Of a stretch of 64,000 nucleotides of DNA, positions 25,331 to 34,669 are shown one piece after another (the stretch's first letter is position 1; every line of letters begins with the position of its first letter). The notes under the pieces were generated by a model. That model saw only the letters and a list, made by a program, of their open reading frames with translations, did no database searches and was not told the origin of the DNA. A program made the position numbers and the translations under genes. This stretch comes from Pseudomonas sp. LB-090624. Its GTDB lineage: Bacteria > Pseudomonadota > Gammaproteobacteria > Pseudomonadales > Pseudomonadaceae. The DNA is taken from positions 159,262-223,261 of the forward strand of contig NZ_QJRL01000006.1 in the NCBI RefSeq assembly GCF_003205205.1. Direction: 5' to 3'.

Positions 25331-26143
25331 TCATTTCGGATCTTCGAAATGCCCGGCACCGGCGAAGTTGCCGCCGTGGTAGCGCGCGGCTGGCTCGTCA
25401 GGCTTGAGCGGCGGATGCTCGGCAAGCACCTTCTCGCGATAGTCATCGGCGCTGTCTTTCGGCACGTAGCCGATGGACGAGGCCAGACGGTTGTCCCACA
25501 GGCTTTCGCGGTTGTTCGACATGCCGTACACGATCATGTGGCCAACCCGCGGCGCCAGCAGTGAGCGCTCGGTGAGCTGGGCGAAGTCGTCGAACGACAG
25601 CCAGGTGGCGAGCATGCGCCGGTCCAGCGGCTCGAGGAACGACGAGCCGATGCGCAGGTTGACCGACTCGATGGCGAACTTGTCCCAGTAATAGCGGCCC
25701 AGGTCCTCGGCAAAACATTTGCTGAGGCCATAAAGACTGTCGGGGCGATGCGCGGCGGTAGCGTCAATGGTCTCGGTGCGATCGTAGAAGCCGATGGCGT
25801 GGTTGGAACTGGCGTACACCACGCGCTTGACGCCGTTGCGCCGGGCGGCTTCATAGATGTTGTAGGTGCCGACGATGTTGCCGTTGAGGATCTTGTCGAA
25901 GGTGTCCTCCACCGGCACGCCACCGGCATGCACGATGGCATCGACACCCTCGGTCAGCGGCAGCACGTCGTCGAAATTGCCCAGGTCGCAGCGCACCAGT
26001 TGTTCATGGGGCGCAGCATGGCCCAGGTCGGCGATGTCGGTCAGGCGCAGCTCGTCAGCGAATTGCGCCAGGTGCTTGCGCAGCACGCTACCCAGGCGCC
26101 CGGCGGCGCCGGTGATCAGCAGGCGTTTGAATGGCTTGCTCAT
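25331..26143 (-). CDS. NAD(P)-dependent oxidoreductase, uronate dehydrogenase-like
   Basis: This 270-residue extended SDR matches the length and motif order of uronate dehydrogenases. The cofactor site is LLITGAAGRLGSVLR; ASSNHAIGFYDRTETIDA carries the substrate-site Ser/Asn/His; YGLSK holds the catalytic Tyr and Lys; RIGSSFLEPLDRRMLATWLS follows. Uronate dehydrogenase turns galacturonate or glucuronate into the aldarate lactone. No aldarate genes are present, so an alternative polyol-like or hydroxylated substrate within this pathway is possible. It is transcribed with the aminotransferase and oxidase genes. Confidence 0.85.
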   Translation of the reverse strand: MSKPFKRLLITGAAGRLGSVLRKHLAQFADELRLTDIADLGHAAPHEQLVRCDLGNFDDVLPLTEGVDAIVHAGGVPVEDTFDKILNGNIVGTYNIYEAARRNGVKRVVYASSNHAIGFYDRTETIDATAAHRPDSLYGLSKCFAEDLGRYYWDKFAIESVNLRIGSSFLEPLDRRMLATWLSFDDFAQLTERSLLAPRVGHMIVYGMSNNRESLWDNRLASSIGYVPKDSADDYREKVLAEHPPLKPDEPAARYHGGNFAGAGHFEDPK

Positions 26144-26169
26144 GATTTACCTCTGTGTAGATCGATTGA

Positions 26170-27372
26170 TCAGACCAGCGCCGCAAACGCGTCGCGCAGC
26201 TGGCCCAGTGCCTGTTCCAGTTCCTGACGGGACGTGGCGAAAGACAGGCGGACATAAGGCTCCACGCCGAACGCCGAGCCTGGTACGGTCGCCACCTTGC
26301 CTACACGCAACAGGTACGCCGACAGCTCGGTATCGTTGCTGATCACGTGGCCGTCCGGGGTGCGCTTGCCGATGAAGGCACTAACCTCGGGGAAGGCATA
26401 GAACGCACCCTGCGGCATCTGCAGCTTGAGGCCGGGGATCTGCGCCAGGCCGTCGACCACCAGGGCGCCACGCGCCTGGTACTCACGGTTGGCGTCACGC
26501 ACGAACGTCTGCGGGCCGTTCAGTGCCGCCACCGCAGCCAACTGCGAAATGCTCGACGGGCAGGTGGTGGTCTGCGATTGGGTTTTGTTCATGGCCACGA
26601 TCAGGTCTTTGGAACCTGCCGCATAACCCAGACGGTAGCCGGTCATGGCGTAGGCCTTCGACACACCATTGATCAGCAAGGTGCGCTCGCGCAGTTGCGG
26701 GCACGCCGTGACGAACGACACGAAAGGCTGGTCGCCGAGCACGATGTGCTCATAGATTTCGTCCGAGATGATCAGCACCTTCGGGTGGCGCTCCAGCACC
26801 TTGCCCAGGGCGGCAAACTCCTCGCGGGTGAAGATCGCCCCGCTCGGGTTGTTCGGCGAGTTGAGCATCACCCAGCGCGTACGCGGGGTGATCGCAGCCT
26901 CCAACTGCTGCGCAGTGACCTTGAAGCCCTGTTCGGCACCGCAAGGGATAACCACCGGGACACCGCCGTTGAGCATCGCCATGTCGGTGTACGACACCCA
27001 GTATGGTGCCGGGGTGATCACCTCGTCGCCTTCTTCCAGGGTGGCCAGGAAGGCGTTGAACAGCAATTGCTTGGCACCATTGCCCACACAGATTTCGTCC
27101 AGGCCATAGACCAGGTCGTTTTCCCGGGCGAACTTGTCGACGATAGCCTGGCGCAGCACTTCCAGGCCGTTGGGCCCGGTGTAGTGGTTGTTGCCGGCGA
27201 GCATCGCCTGATAGGCCGCCTCGATCACGTGGGCCGGCACGTTGTAGTCTGGCTCGCCCAGCGCGAGGTTGATGACCGGTTCGCCCTTGGCCAGCATCTG
27301 CTTGGCCAGCACCGACACGGCCATGCTCGGCGAGCTTTTAACTGCCTTGACGCGGCTGCTTTGCACGTCCAT
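26170..27372 (-). CDS. PLP-dependent aminotransferase, class I
   Basis: This 400-residue enzyme is of the AspC-like fold type I group. It shows LALGEPDYNVPAHV, the substrate-binding region NGAKQLLFNAF, MLNSPNNPSGA, ISDEIYEHIV and the PLP lysine in NGVSKAYAMTGYRLGYAAG. The C-terminal Arg for the carboxylate is in YVRLSFATSR. It starts three bases after the HyuB stop, so translation is probably coupled. The likely role is to move the amino group of the ring-opened product to 2-oxoglutarate. Confidence 0.92.
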   Translation of the reverse strand: MDVQSSRVKAVKSSPSMAVSVLAKQMLAKGEPVINLALGEPDYNVPAHVIEAAYQAMLAGNNHYTGPNGLEVLRQAIVDKFARENDLVYGLDEICVGNGAKQLLFNAFLATLEEGDEVITPAPYWVSYTDMAMLNGGVPVVIPCGAEQGFKVTAQQLEAAITPRTRWVMLNSPNNPSGAIFTREEFAALGKVLERHPKVLIISDEIYEHIVLGDQPFVSFVTACPQLRERTLLINGVSKAYAMTGYRLGYAAGSKDLIVAMNKTQSQTTTCPSSISQLAAVAALNGPQTFVRDANREYQARGALVVDGLAQIPGLKLQMPQGAFYAFPEVSAFIGKRTPDGHVISNDTELSAYLLRVGKVATVPGSAFGVEPYVRLSFATSRQELEQALGQLRDAFAALV

Positions 27373-27375
27373 CGC

Positions 27376-29040
27376 TCAATGCTCCTTGGCGGCTTCGAAG
27401 CCGTAGTCGTGACGCGCCTGCTCGGCGCTGATGTAGCCGAAGCGCAAGTCACGCTCGACTTGCTGGCGGTCGCGTAGGCGGGGGTCGCCGTAGCCACCGC
27501 CGCCGGGCAGTCGCAATACCAGCCGACGGTCTGCCGGCACGAATTGCTGGCCCTTGCCGCGCAGCAGGGTGCCGTCATCCAGGCCGACGAAGCCTTCGGC
27601 GCCCTGCTGGCCACCCTCAAGGCCGCGAGCAGCATGCTGGATACGGTCGAACATGGCGCTGAAGCGGAAGCTGTAGCCCTCGGCCGCAGACACTTCGATT
27701 TCCTGGCCCAGACCGCCGCGCAGCTGGCCGGCACCGCCGGAGCCTTCACGCAGCTCCTTGCGCCACACCACCACGGGGCCAGCGTGCTCGGTAGCTTCCA
27801 CCGGCATGGTGTGCACGCCACTGGGGAAGGCCGTGGCGCTGAGGCCATCCATCGCCGAACGGGCGCCCATGCCGCCACTGTTGAACATCAGCATCTCGGC
27901 GTTGCGGCCGTGCGGGTTGTTTTCCAGCGGGCGTACGCTCAAGTGCAGGTTCCACAGGGCACTGGCACCTTCGGCCGGCACCTTGCCCGGCAGACACTTG
28001 TGCAGCGCACCCAGCACCAGGTCGGGGACGAAGTGGCCGAGCACATGGCGCACCGACACTGGCGCCGGGTGCTTGGCATTGAGGATGCAACCCTCTGGTG
28101 CAGTGACTTCGAACGGCTCCAGTGATGCGCTGTTGTTAGGAATTTCAGGTGCAACGATGCACTTCAGGCCATAGCAGGCATAGGCCTTGGCGTAACCCAG
28201 CGGCACGTTGATGCCAAACTGGCTCATGCCCGAGGTGCCGGTGAAGTCGCTTTTGATCCCATCGGGACCGACCGTGATGGTGACCGCCAGGGTCACCGGC
28301 ACGTCGTAGCCGTCAAGGGTCATGCTGTTGCTGTAGGTGCCATGCGGCAGCGACTTGAAGCACTCCAGCGTGGCACGGCGGCTGTGCTCGAGGATGAAGC
28401 CGCCGATGTGTTCCAGGTCGTCCAGCCTGAACTCTTCGAGCATGTCGAGCAGGCGCTTGTGGCCAGTCTCGTTGCACGCCGACAATGCGTAGAAGTCACC
28501 CACCACGCGGTCGTTCTCACGTACGTTGTTGCGCAGGATGTTGATCAGGTCACGGTTGACCTGGCCGCGCTCGAACAGCTTCATGATCGGGATGAACAGG
28601 CCTTCTTCGTACACCTCGCGGGCATCAGGACCAAAGCCGCGGCCGCCGATGTCGACCACATGCGCGGTGCTGGCGAAGTAGCCGATCAGCTTGCCCTTGT
28701 AGAAGGACGGGGAAACGATGGTGATATCGTGCAGGTGACCGGTACCCTTCCACGGGTCGTTGGTCACGTATACATCACCTTCGAAGATGTTGTTTTCACC
28801 GATGTCGTTGATGAAGTGCACCACCGCCTCGGCCATGGTGTTGACATGGCCAGGGGTGCCGGTGACGGCCTGGGCGAGCATGTTGCCAGCCCGGTCGAAG
28901 ACGCCGGCCGACAGGTCGCCGGCCTCGCGCACACTGGTGGAAAACGCCGTGCGGATCAGGGTCAGGGCCTGTTCTTCGACCACCGAGACCAGGCGGTTCC
29001 ACATCACCTGCATTTGAATGTCGATCAAAGTATCGCTCAT
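27376..29040 (-). CDS. hyuB: HyuB-family hydantoinase/oxoprolinase subunit B
   Basis: This 554-residue protein belongs to the hydantoinase B/oxoprolinase family. Typical segments are RTAFSTSVREAGDLSAGVFD, GTPGHVNTMAEAVVH, DVYVTNDPWKGTGHLHDITI, GGRGFGPDAREVYEEGLFIP and the C-terminal LRLPGGGGYGDPRLR. With subunit A it forms ATP-dependent amidohydrolases or, in relatives, acetone/acetophenone carboxylases. Characterised pairs open hydantoins, 5-oxoproline or lactams such as caprolactam. No third small carboxylase subunit is present, which favours hydrolysis. It lies 24 bases downstream of hyuA. Confidence 0.92.
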   Translation of the reverse strand: MSDTLIDIQMQVMWNRLVSVVEEQALTLIRTAFSTSVREAGDLSAGVFDRAGNMLAQAVTGTPGHVNTMAEAVVHFINDIGENNIFEGDVYVTNDPWKGTGHLHDITIVSPSFYKGKLIGYFASTAHVVDIGGRGFGPDAREVYEEGLFIPIMKLFERGQVNRDLINILRNNVRENDRVVGDFYALSACNETGHKRLLDMLEEFRLDDLEHIGGFILEHSRRATLECFKSLPHGTYSNSMTLDGYDVPVTLAVTITVGPDGIKSDFTGTSGMSQFGINVPLGYAKAYACYGLKCIVAPEIPNNSASLEPFEVTAPEGCILNAKHPAPVSVRHVLGHFVPDLVLGALHKCLPGKVPAEGASALWNLHLSVRPLENNPHGRNAEMLMFNSGGMGARSAMDGLSATAFPSGVHTMPVEATEHAGPVVVWRKELREGSGGAGQLRGGLGQEIEVSAAEGYSFRFSAMFDRIQHAARGLEGGQQGAEGFVGLDDGTLLRGKGQQFVPADRRLVLRLPGGGGYGDPRLRDRQQVERDLRFGYISAEQARHDYGFEAAKEH

Positions 29041-29064
29041 GGTTCTGGCTTCCGGATTCAGGCG

Positions 29065-31140
29065 TTAGCGGCGCACGACCAGCAGGCAGCCGTCTGGCTG
29101 GACCGTGGCGGTGAAGTTGGAGGTGACGAACGTCGAGGTCTCGCGCTCGACGATGATCGCCGGGCCTTCGACGCGGGCACCTACCTGCAGCTCTTCGCGC
29201 GGGTGGATGCCAGCCTCGACGAACCCACCGGCAGCCACGTCGAATACCTGGCGACGGGCGACTTCGTGAGCGCGATAGGCGGCGCCCACTTCGTCGATCT
29301 GCTGTACCGGCGGTAGCGGCGAACTGGCCTTGACCGACCAGCTGACGATTTCGATATCCGGGCCTTCGATGGGGCGGCCAAAGAAGCGGGTGTAGGCCTC
29401 TTCGAAGCGAGCCTTGAACTCCACCGTATCGGCGGCACTGAAAGCCTTGAATGGCAAGGCCACCGGGATTTCCCAACCCTGGCCGACATAGCGCATGAAC
29501 GCCGTGCATTCCATTTCCGGCTCACCGACCGGCATGCCCTGGCGCAGGAAGCCCAGCGACTCGGCCTTCATTTCTTCGATCAGCGCATTGACCACTGCTG
29601 CATCGAACTCGGACAAGCGCACGAAGGCGCTGCGCACGGCTTCGTAGCCGAACGGCGCACGCAGGAAGCCGATGGCCGAGCCCACGCCCGCACCAGCCGG
29701 CACGATAAAGCGCGCCACGCCCATCTTCTCGCACAGCCGAGCGGCATGCAGCGGGCCGCCGCCACCGAAGGTGATCATGGTGTAGTCGGCGATGTCCTTG
29801 CCGCTTTCCACCGCATGTACGCGGCCAGCGTTGGCCATGTTCTCGTCGACCACCTCGCACACGCCAAACGCAGCGGTATCGGCCTGCATGCCCAACGGCT
29901 GGCCGATGACCCGGGCCATGGCGTTGGCGGCGCTGTCAGCGGACAGGCGCAAGGCGCCACCGGCGAAGTTCTCGGCATCCAGGCGGCCAAGCAGCAGGTT
30001 GGCGTCGGTAATGGTGGGCTCCAGGCCGCCACGCCCGTAGCAGGCCGGGCCTGGCTCGGACGCGGCGCTGTGCGGGCCAACGCGGATCTGGCGCATGCTG
30101 TCGATGCTGGCGATGGAGCCGCCGCCGGCGCCGATTTCGACCATTTCCACCACCGGGATGGAAATCGGCATGCCGCTGCCTTTCTTGAAGCGATAGGTGC
30201 GCGCTACCTCAAAGGTCTTTGCGGTTTTCGGCACCTGGTCTTCGATCAGGCAGATTTTTGCCGTGGTACCGCCCATGTCGAACGACAGCACGTTTTCCAG
30301 CTGGTAACGGCGGGCAATGTCAGCGGCGAATATCGCACCACCGGCCGGGCCGGATTCAACCAGCCGTACCGGGAACTCGGCGGCACTCTGCACGGAGATG
30401 ATGCCGCCACCGGAATGGATCATGAACACCGGACAGTGGGCGCCCGCTTCCTTGAGGGTGACCACCAGACGGTCCAGGTAGGACTTGATCAGCGGCTTGA
30501 CATAGGCGTTGGCGCATACGGTGTTGAAGCGTTCGAACTCACGCATCTGCGGCGAGACTTCGCTGGAGATGGAGATCGACAACTGCGGCAGGCGCGCTTG
30601 CAGGGCATCGCGCAACTGGCGCTCGTGGGCGCCATTGACATAGCTGTGGATGAAGCCGATGGCCACGCTCTGGTAGTTGCCTTCGGCGATGCGCTCGACC
30701 AGCGCCTCAATGTCGGCCTGCACCGGGGCGATCAGCACCTTGCCCTTGACGTCCAGGCGCTCGCGCAGGGTATAGCGGTGTTCGCGATCAATCAGCGGCG
30801 GTGGCAGGACGATGTTGATGTCGTACTGCTCAAAGCGGTTTTCAGTGCGCATTTCCAGGGTGTCCCGGAAGCCTTCAGTGGTGATGAAGGCTGTGCGGGC
30901 GCCACGGCGCTCGATCAGCGCGTTGGTGGCCAGGGTGGTGCCATGGATCAATTGATCGATGTCCGACAGCGCCAGGCCCGCCTGCTCCACCACCTGGCGT
31001 ACGCCGGTGAGGATGGCCCGCTCGGGGAGCTCGTAGTCGGTCAGGATCTTGGTCGAATGCAGCACGCCGTTCACATCCAGCGCGATATCGGTGAAGGTGC
31101 CGCCTATGTCCACGCCGACCCGGCATGATGTCGCAGTCAT
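29065..31140 (-). CDS. hyuA: HyuA-family hydantoinase/oxoprolinase subunit A (ATP-dependent)
   Basis: This 691-residue subunit has the actin-like ATPase motifs of the family: RVGVDIGGTFTDIAL at the N-terminus, IHGTTLATNALIERRGART, and SFDMGGTTAKICLIE in the middle. GGGGPLHAARLCEKMG and the C-terminal domain ending in ETSTFVTSNFTATVQPDG complete it. ATP phosphorylation of the amide carbonyl drives ring opening. ATG 31140 has GGGG at a good spacing; ATG 31146, two codons upstream, is also possible. It is first in the operon, about 60 bases downstream of a promoter that contains a 21-bp palindrome shared with the SDR promoter at 32.9 kb. Confidence 0.92.
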   Translation of the reverse strand: MTATSCRVGVDIGGTFTDIALDVNGVLHSTKILTDYELPERAILTGVRQVVEQAGLALSDIDQLIHGTTLATNALIERRGARTAFITTEGFRDTLEMRTENRFEQYDINIVLPPPLIDREHRYTLRERLDVKGKVLIAPVQADIEALVERIAEGNYQSVAIGFIHSYVNGAHERQLRDALQARLPQLSISISSEVSPQMREFERFNTVCANAYVKPLIKSYLDRLVVTLKEAGAHCPVFMIHSGGGIISVQSAAEFPVRLVESGPAGGAIFAADIARRYQLENVLSFDMGGTTAKICLIEDQVPKTAKTFEVARTYRFKKGSGMPISIPVVEMVEIGAGGGSIASIDSMRQIRVGPHSAASEPGPACYGRGGLEPTITDANLLLGRLDAENFAGGALRLSADSAANAMARVIGQPLGMQADTAAFGVCEVVDENMANAGRVHAVESGKDIADYTMITFGGGGPLHAARLCEKMGVARFIVPAGAGVGSAIGFLRAPFGYEAVRSAFVRLSEFDAAVVNALIEEMKAESLGFLRQGMPVGEPEMECTAFMRYVGQGWEIPVALPFKAFSAADTVEFKARFEEAYTRFFGRPIEGPDIEIVSWSVKASSPLPPVQQIDEVGAAYRAHEVARRQVFDVAAGGFVEAGIHPREELQVGARVEGPAIIVERETSTFVTSNFTATVQPDGCLLVVRR

Positions 31141-31196
31141 CGTCATATCCCCTGCAATGCTCTGTAGTTGTCTCGACCGGTTAAGGCGGTCTTCAT

Positions 31197-31227
31197 GTAA
31201 GTTATATGTTGTCTTACAGGTGGTCAA
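31197..31227 (-). promoter_or_regulatory. hyuA promoter with shared 21-bp palindromic operator
   Basis: On the minus strand TTGACC (31227-31222) and TATAAC (31206-31201) form a promoter with a short 15-base spacer. The spacer is the 12-mer that reads TGTTGTCTTACA on the plus strand (31207-31218). GTAAG (31197-31201) and CTTAC (31213-31217) are the arms of a 21-bp palindrome. A bound repressor would cover the core promoter. Confidence 0.65.
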
Positions 31228-31308
31228 GCACCTATTTACTGAAATCTGTTGTGTTGGCACCGACCTCTTCGCCGATGGACCCACGCCTACAGGCTCGCCG
31301 CAAACCCT

Positions 31309-31323
31309 GAGGGCAGCGCCCTG
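31309..31323. repeat. Short GC hairpin downstream of the SDR pair
   Basis: AGGGC-AGC-GCCCT with flanking complementary bases, followed by a GC-rich REP-like stretch (31329-31347). It lies between the SDR pair and the hyuA promoter and may end the SDR transcript; no T-run is present. Confidence 0.35.
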
Positions 31324-31370
31324 AGCTGCGGGGGCGGGCGCTCCCGCGTAAAGGCCAGTGCCACCACCCC

Positions 31371-32126
31371 TCAACCTGCCGTCTTGACCATTCTCCCCCC
31401 GCCCACCGCCTGCGCTGTGGGGAACACTTCCATCCGGGACACATCCACTTGCCGCGGCATCTTCAGCGCAGCCAGCAAAAGCTCGGCAATGTCTTCCGGC
31501 TGGATCGACTCATACCCGTCATACAGTTCGCTACCTGCCGCCTGCATGCCCATGGCGGTTTTGTACAACTGAGTCTGCACCCGGCCCGGGGCAATCTCGG
31601 TCACTCGCACCCCGCTGCCCAGCAGATCACAGCGCAAGGCATCGCAGAACAGGCTCACCCCGGCCTTGGACGCCCCATACACCGCCGCTCCCGGATGCGC
31701 TGCGCGGCCGGCACTCGACCCAATGAAGAACAGATGCCCCCTACCCCGCCCGACCATGCCGGGCAACACCTGGCGCGCCAGGTGCAGCGGCGCCTTGAGG
31801 TTGATATCGAGCATGTTGTCGATCTCGGCTTCGTCCATGTCCTGGAACGCCGCACGGGTAGACAGAATGCCCGCGTTGTTGACCAGTACATCTAGTGCCT
31901 GCCCTTCCAGTGCGGCCGTCAGCGAACGGTAGTCGCGCACATCCGCCTGCAAGGTACTCACCCCGGGCTCGCCGGCAAGCTCTGCCAGCGCCTCAGGGCT
32001 GCGGCCCACGGCGATCACCTGCAAACCAGCGTCACGTAGCGCCAGCACGATGGCCCTGCCGATACCACTGGTGGCCCCGGTTACCAGCGCCCGCTGGTAG
32101 CCCTTGGGGAATGCGACTTCAGGCAT
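31371..32126 (-). CDS. SDR-family oxidoreductase (second of a pair)
   Basis: This 251-residue short-chain dehydrogenase has the cofactor motif [14 protein letters not shown], active-site Ser in FIGSSAG and YGASKAG. It resembles the YdfG/serine-type and cis-diol SDRs in general pattern. ATG 32126 has GCGGGGG at the right distance and overlaps the end of the preceding SDR gene by eight bases, so the two are coupled. It probably oxidises or reduces a hydroxyl or keto group of a pathway compound. Confidence 0.9.
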   Translation of the reverse strand: MPEVAFPKGYQRALVTGATSGIGRAIVLALRDAGLQVIAVGRSPEALAELAGEPGVSTLQADVRDYRSLTAALEGQALDVLVNNAGILSTRAAFQDMDEAEIDNMLDINLKAPLHLARQVLPGMVGRGRGHLFFIGSSAGRAAHPGAAVYGASKAGVSLFCDALRCDLLGSGVRVTEIAPGRVQTQLYKTAMGMQAAGSELYDGYESIQPEDIAELLLAALKMPRQVDVSRMEVFPTAQAVGGGRMVKTAG

Positions 32127-32868
32127 AGATGTAACCCCCGCTGACAATCACGTTTTCGCCGGTGGCGTAGCTGTTGCGGCTGCTGCCCATCATCACGATC
32201 CACTCAGCAATTTCTGCGGGTTCTGCGGCGCGGCCCAGCGGGTTGGCCGCTGCCAGTTCGCCAAGGAAGCCCAGCTGCCTGGCGCGCTCGGTGGCGAAAC
32301 CGGCCGGGGCCACCGAGTTGACCAGGATCTGGTCCTTGGCGCAGGCCTGGGCAAAGGATTTGGTCAGGCTCACCACCGCTGCCTTGGTCGCCGCGTAATG
32401 GGCGTTTTGCGGGTGGGCCTTGAAGGCATCGACCGAAGTGACGTTGACGATACGCCCCGTAACCGCCGGGGCCGCCACGTACTGCTGCATGTGGCGCACC
32501 GCAGCGACCATCATGTGGTAGGTGCCCTTGATGTTGACGGCGTTTTCCAGGTCCCACTCATCGTCGCTGATCTCGAAGATGTCCTGGCGCGGGTAGATTG
32601 CCGCGCTGTTGACCAAGCAATGCACCCGCCCCAGGCCCTCGACAATCTGGCCAAAGGCAGCGTGGGCGGTATCCTTGCGGGCAATATCACCCACCGCGAT
32701 CGCCACCTGCACACCTTGCCCGCGCAGCTCTTCTGCAGCTTGTACCAGCAATTGCTCATTCCGGTCGATCAGGCCGATCTTGTCGGCGCCACGCTTGACC
32801 ATCAGACGGGCTGTTTCCAGGCCCAGACCCGCGGCACCACCTACGATCACCACCGTTTGCTTGTCCAC
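32119..32868 (-). CDS. SDR-family oxidoreductase (first of a pair)
   Basis: This 249-residue short-chain dehydrogenase starts at GTG 32868 after GGAGGTG. It has [18 protein letters not shown] in place of [12 protein letters not shown] with the active-site Ser, and YAATKAAV with Tyr and Lys. The end SGGYIYA is that of 3-oxoacyl reductase-like SDRs. Its promoter, shared divergently with the TetR gene at 32953, contains a 21-bp palindrome nearly identical to that before hyuA. So it should belong to the same regulon. Confidence 0.9.
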   Translation of the reverse strand: MDKQTVVIVGGAAGLGLETARLMVKRGADKIGLIDRNEQLLVQAAEELRGQGVQVAIAVGDIARKDTAHAAFGQIVEGLGRVHCLVNSAAIYPRQDIFEISDDEWDLENAVNIKGTYHMMVAAVRHMQQYVAAPAVTGRIVNVTSVDAFKAHPQNAHYAATKAAVVSLTKSFAQACAKDQILVNSVAPAGFATERARQLGFLGELAAANPLGRAAEPAEIAEWIVMMGSSRNSYATGENVIVSGGYIYA

Positions 32869-32895
32869 GAAACACCTCCACGATTGAGTCTTTAC

Positions 32896-32926
32896 GTAAG
32901 ATGCCTGTTGTCTTACATTTGGTCAA
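32896..32926 (-). promoter_or_regulatory. SDR/TetR intergenic promoter with shared palindromic operator
   Basis: GTAAGA (32896-32901) and TCTTAC (32911-32916) are perfect arms of a 21-bp palindrome; TGTTGTCTTACA is at 32906-32917. TTGACC lies at 32926-32921 on the minus strand, with the same 3-base spacing to the 12-mer as at hyuA. The -10 (CATCTT) is weak. Placement next to the TetR gene suggests autoregulation. Confidence 0.65.
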
Positions 32927-32952
32927 ACATCAATTCGCCGACAGGTGCAGCC

Positions 32953-33549
32953 ATGCCCGCTTACAGCCGCTCGTCCGTCCCCGCCCCGCATGCCCGGGAC
33001 CGCCTGCTGGATGCGGCCAGCGCGCTGTTCGCCAACCACGGCTACCAGGCCATCGGCTTGCGCGACCTGGCCAGCCACCTGGGCCTACGGGCGGGGTCGC
33101 TGTATCACCATATCGAAAGCAAGCAGGGACTGCTGTTCGAGCTGATCGAATCGAGCCTGATCGATCTGCTGTATGAAACCCGACAATGCCTCAAAGGCGC
33201 CCGTACCAACAGTGAACGCTTACCGTGCTTCGTCCGGGCATTCGTCGCTTACAGCCAGGCCAACCCTGACAAACTGGTGCTTTTGACCCGCGAGGCAATG
33301 AACCTCAGCGAAGAGCAACTGTTGCAGGTCGAACAGCTGAAGGCGGAGTACAGCGGGCTGCTGAGTGACATCGTTGCTGCCGAATGCGGGCTTACGGCAT
33401 CGCGGGCGCGTTCGATTGCCCACGCGGTACTGGGATTGTTGTGTGGCCAGGCGCAATGGGGAACTTTGCTGAACGCCCGGGAGCAGTTGGTGACCTTCGT
33501 CCAGGGCATTGTCGGCACCGGCAAGCCCCCTCAACTGATTGTGCGTTAA
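32953..33549 (+). CDS. TetR-family transcriptional regulator
   Basis: This 198-residue regulator has an N-terminal TetR helix-turn-helix (RDRLLDAASALFANHGYQAI then GLRDLASHLGLRAGSLYHHI) and an all-helical ligand domain. ATG 32953 follows AGGTGCAG. It is divergent from the SDR pair, 84 bases apart, and the palindrome at 32896 lies between them. The same palindrome precedes hyuA, so this is the best candidate for the repressor of the catabolic block, with a pathway compound as inducer. That assignment is inference. Confidence 0.9.
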   Translation: MPAYSRSSVPAPHARDRLLDAASALFANHGYQAIGLRDLASHLGLRAGSLYHHIESKQGLLFELIESSLIDLLYETRQCLKGARTNSERLPCFVRAFVAYSQANPDKLVLLTREAMNLSEEQLLQVEQLKAEYSGLLSDIVAAECGLTASRARSIAHAVLGLLCGQAQWGTLLNAREQLVTFVQGIVGTGKPPQLIVR

Positions 33550-33568
33550 GGCGCTGCTGCAAGTTGTG

Positions 33569-33597
33569 GGGCCGGGCTTGCCCGCGAACGGGCCGGC
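33569..33597. repeat. REP-like element
   Basis: GGGGCCGGGCTTGCCCGCGA followed by ACGGGCCGGC is of the P. putida REP type (GGCTTGCCCGCGA core). It lies 20 bases after the TetR stop, in an otherwise empty 125-base gap. Confidence 0.55.
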
Positions 33598-33674
33598 ACA
33601 TCGGTACAAGGCAATCAGGCCACCGGCATGCTTCAATACACCGCCACCCCCTTTACTCCGGAACCTGAGCCCTC

Positions 33675-34580
33675 ATGAACCGCAACGACCTGCGCCGCGT
33701 CGACATGAACCTGCTGGTGCTGTTCGAAGCCCTGATGATCGAACGCAACCTGACCCGCGTCGGCGAAAAGCTGTTCATTACCCAGTCCACCGTCAGCGCC
33801 GCCCTCGCCCGCCTGCGCGAGCTGTTCGACGACCCGCTGCTGATCCGTAGCGGCCGGGCCATGGAGCCCACGCCGAGGGCCATGCAGATCTTCGCCGAGC
33901 TGGGCCCGGCCATGGACGTGATTTCCGCGGCCATCAGCCGCGCCCGCGCGTTCGACCCGGCCAACAGCTGCAACGTGTTCCGCCTGGGCCTGTCGGACGA
34001 CGCCGAGTTCGGTCTGTTCCCGGCCCTGCTGCAAGCCCTGCGCGAAGAGGCCCCGGACATCAGCGTGGTGGTCCGGCGGGCCAACTTCCTGCTGATGCCG
34101 GGCCTGCTGGCCAGCGGCGAGATTTCGGTGGGCGTGAGCTATACCACCGACCTGCCAGCCACCGCCAAGCGCCGCAAGCTGCGCGATATCGGGGTACGGG
34201 TGCTGCGCGCCGACGACCGCCCGGGGCCGCTGACTCTCGACGAATACTGCGCGCGCCCACATGTGATGGTGTCGTTTTCGGGTGACATGAGCGGCAACAT
34301 CGACCTCGACCTGGCGCGCATCGGCCGTTGCCGCAAGGTAGTACTGGCCGTACCGCAGTTCGGCAGCCTACGCGCCCTGCTGCGCAACACCGAGCTGATC
34401 GCGACGGTGCCGGACTACGCCGCCTGCGCCTTGGCCGACGACGGTAGCCTGCGCGCCGACCCGGCGCCGTTCGAGATCACCGAGGCCGAACTGTCGATGG
34501 TGTGGAGCGGCGCACAGGACAACGACCCGGCCGAGCGTTGGCTGCGCGAACGCATCCTGCAATTCATGGCCACACAGTGA
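33675..34580 (+). CDS. LysR-family transcriptional regulator (NodD-like)
   Basis: This 301-residue regulator starts MNRNDLRRVDMNLLVLFEAL, a NodD/PcaQ-like type N-terminus. The helix-turn-helix is NLTRVGEKLFITQSTVSAAL then ARLRELFDDPLLIRSGRAME. The effector domain follows to the end. It has no divergent partner; the gene downstream is convergent. Target unknown. Confidence 0.9.
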   Translation: MNRNDLRRVDMNLLVLFEALMIERNLTRVGEKLFITQSTVSAALARLRELFDDPLLIRSGRAMEPTPRAMQIFAELGPAMDVISAAISRARAFDPANSCNVFRLGLSDDAEFGLFPALLQALREEAPDISVVVRRANFLLMPGLLASGEISVGVSYTTDLPATAKRRKLRDIGVRVLRADDRPGPLTLDEYCARPHVMVSFSGDMSGNIDLDLARIGRCRKVVLAVPQFGSLRALLRNTELIATVPDYAACALADDGSLRADPAPFEITEAELSMVWSGAQDNDPAERWLRERILQFMATQ

Positions 34581-34669
34581 CGCAGCGACCTCATCGATAG
34601 CCGCAATGGACGACTCGTCACTGGCTGTCATTCGGCCGAGCATGGCAGTGACTGGGCCGGTGCAGGTTT

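Noticed and set aside
29746..31128. 460-codon plus-strand frame antisense to hyuA
   Set aside because: No homology or ribosome site; hyuA on the minus strand has full family motifs.
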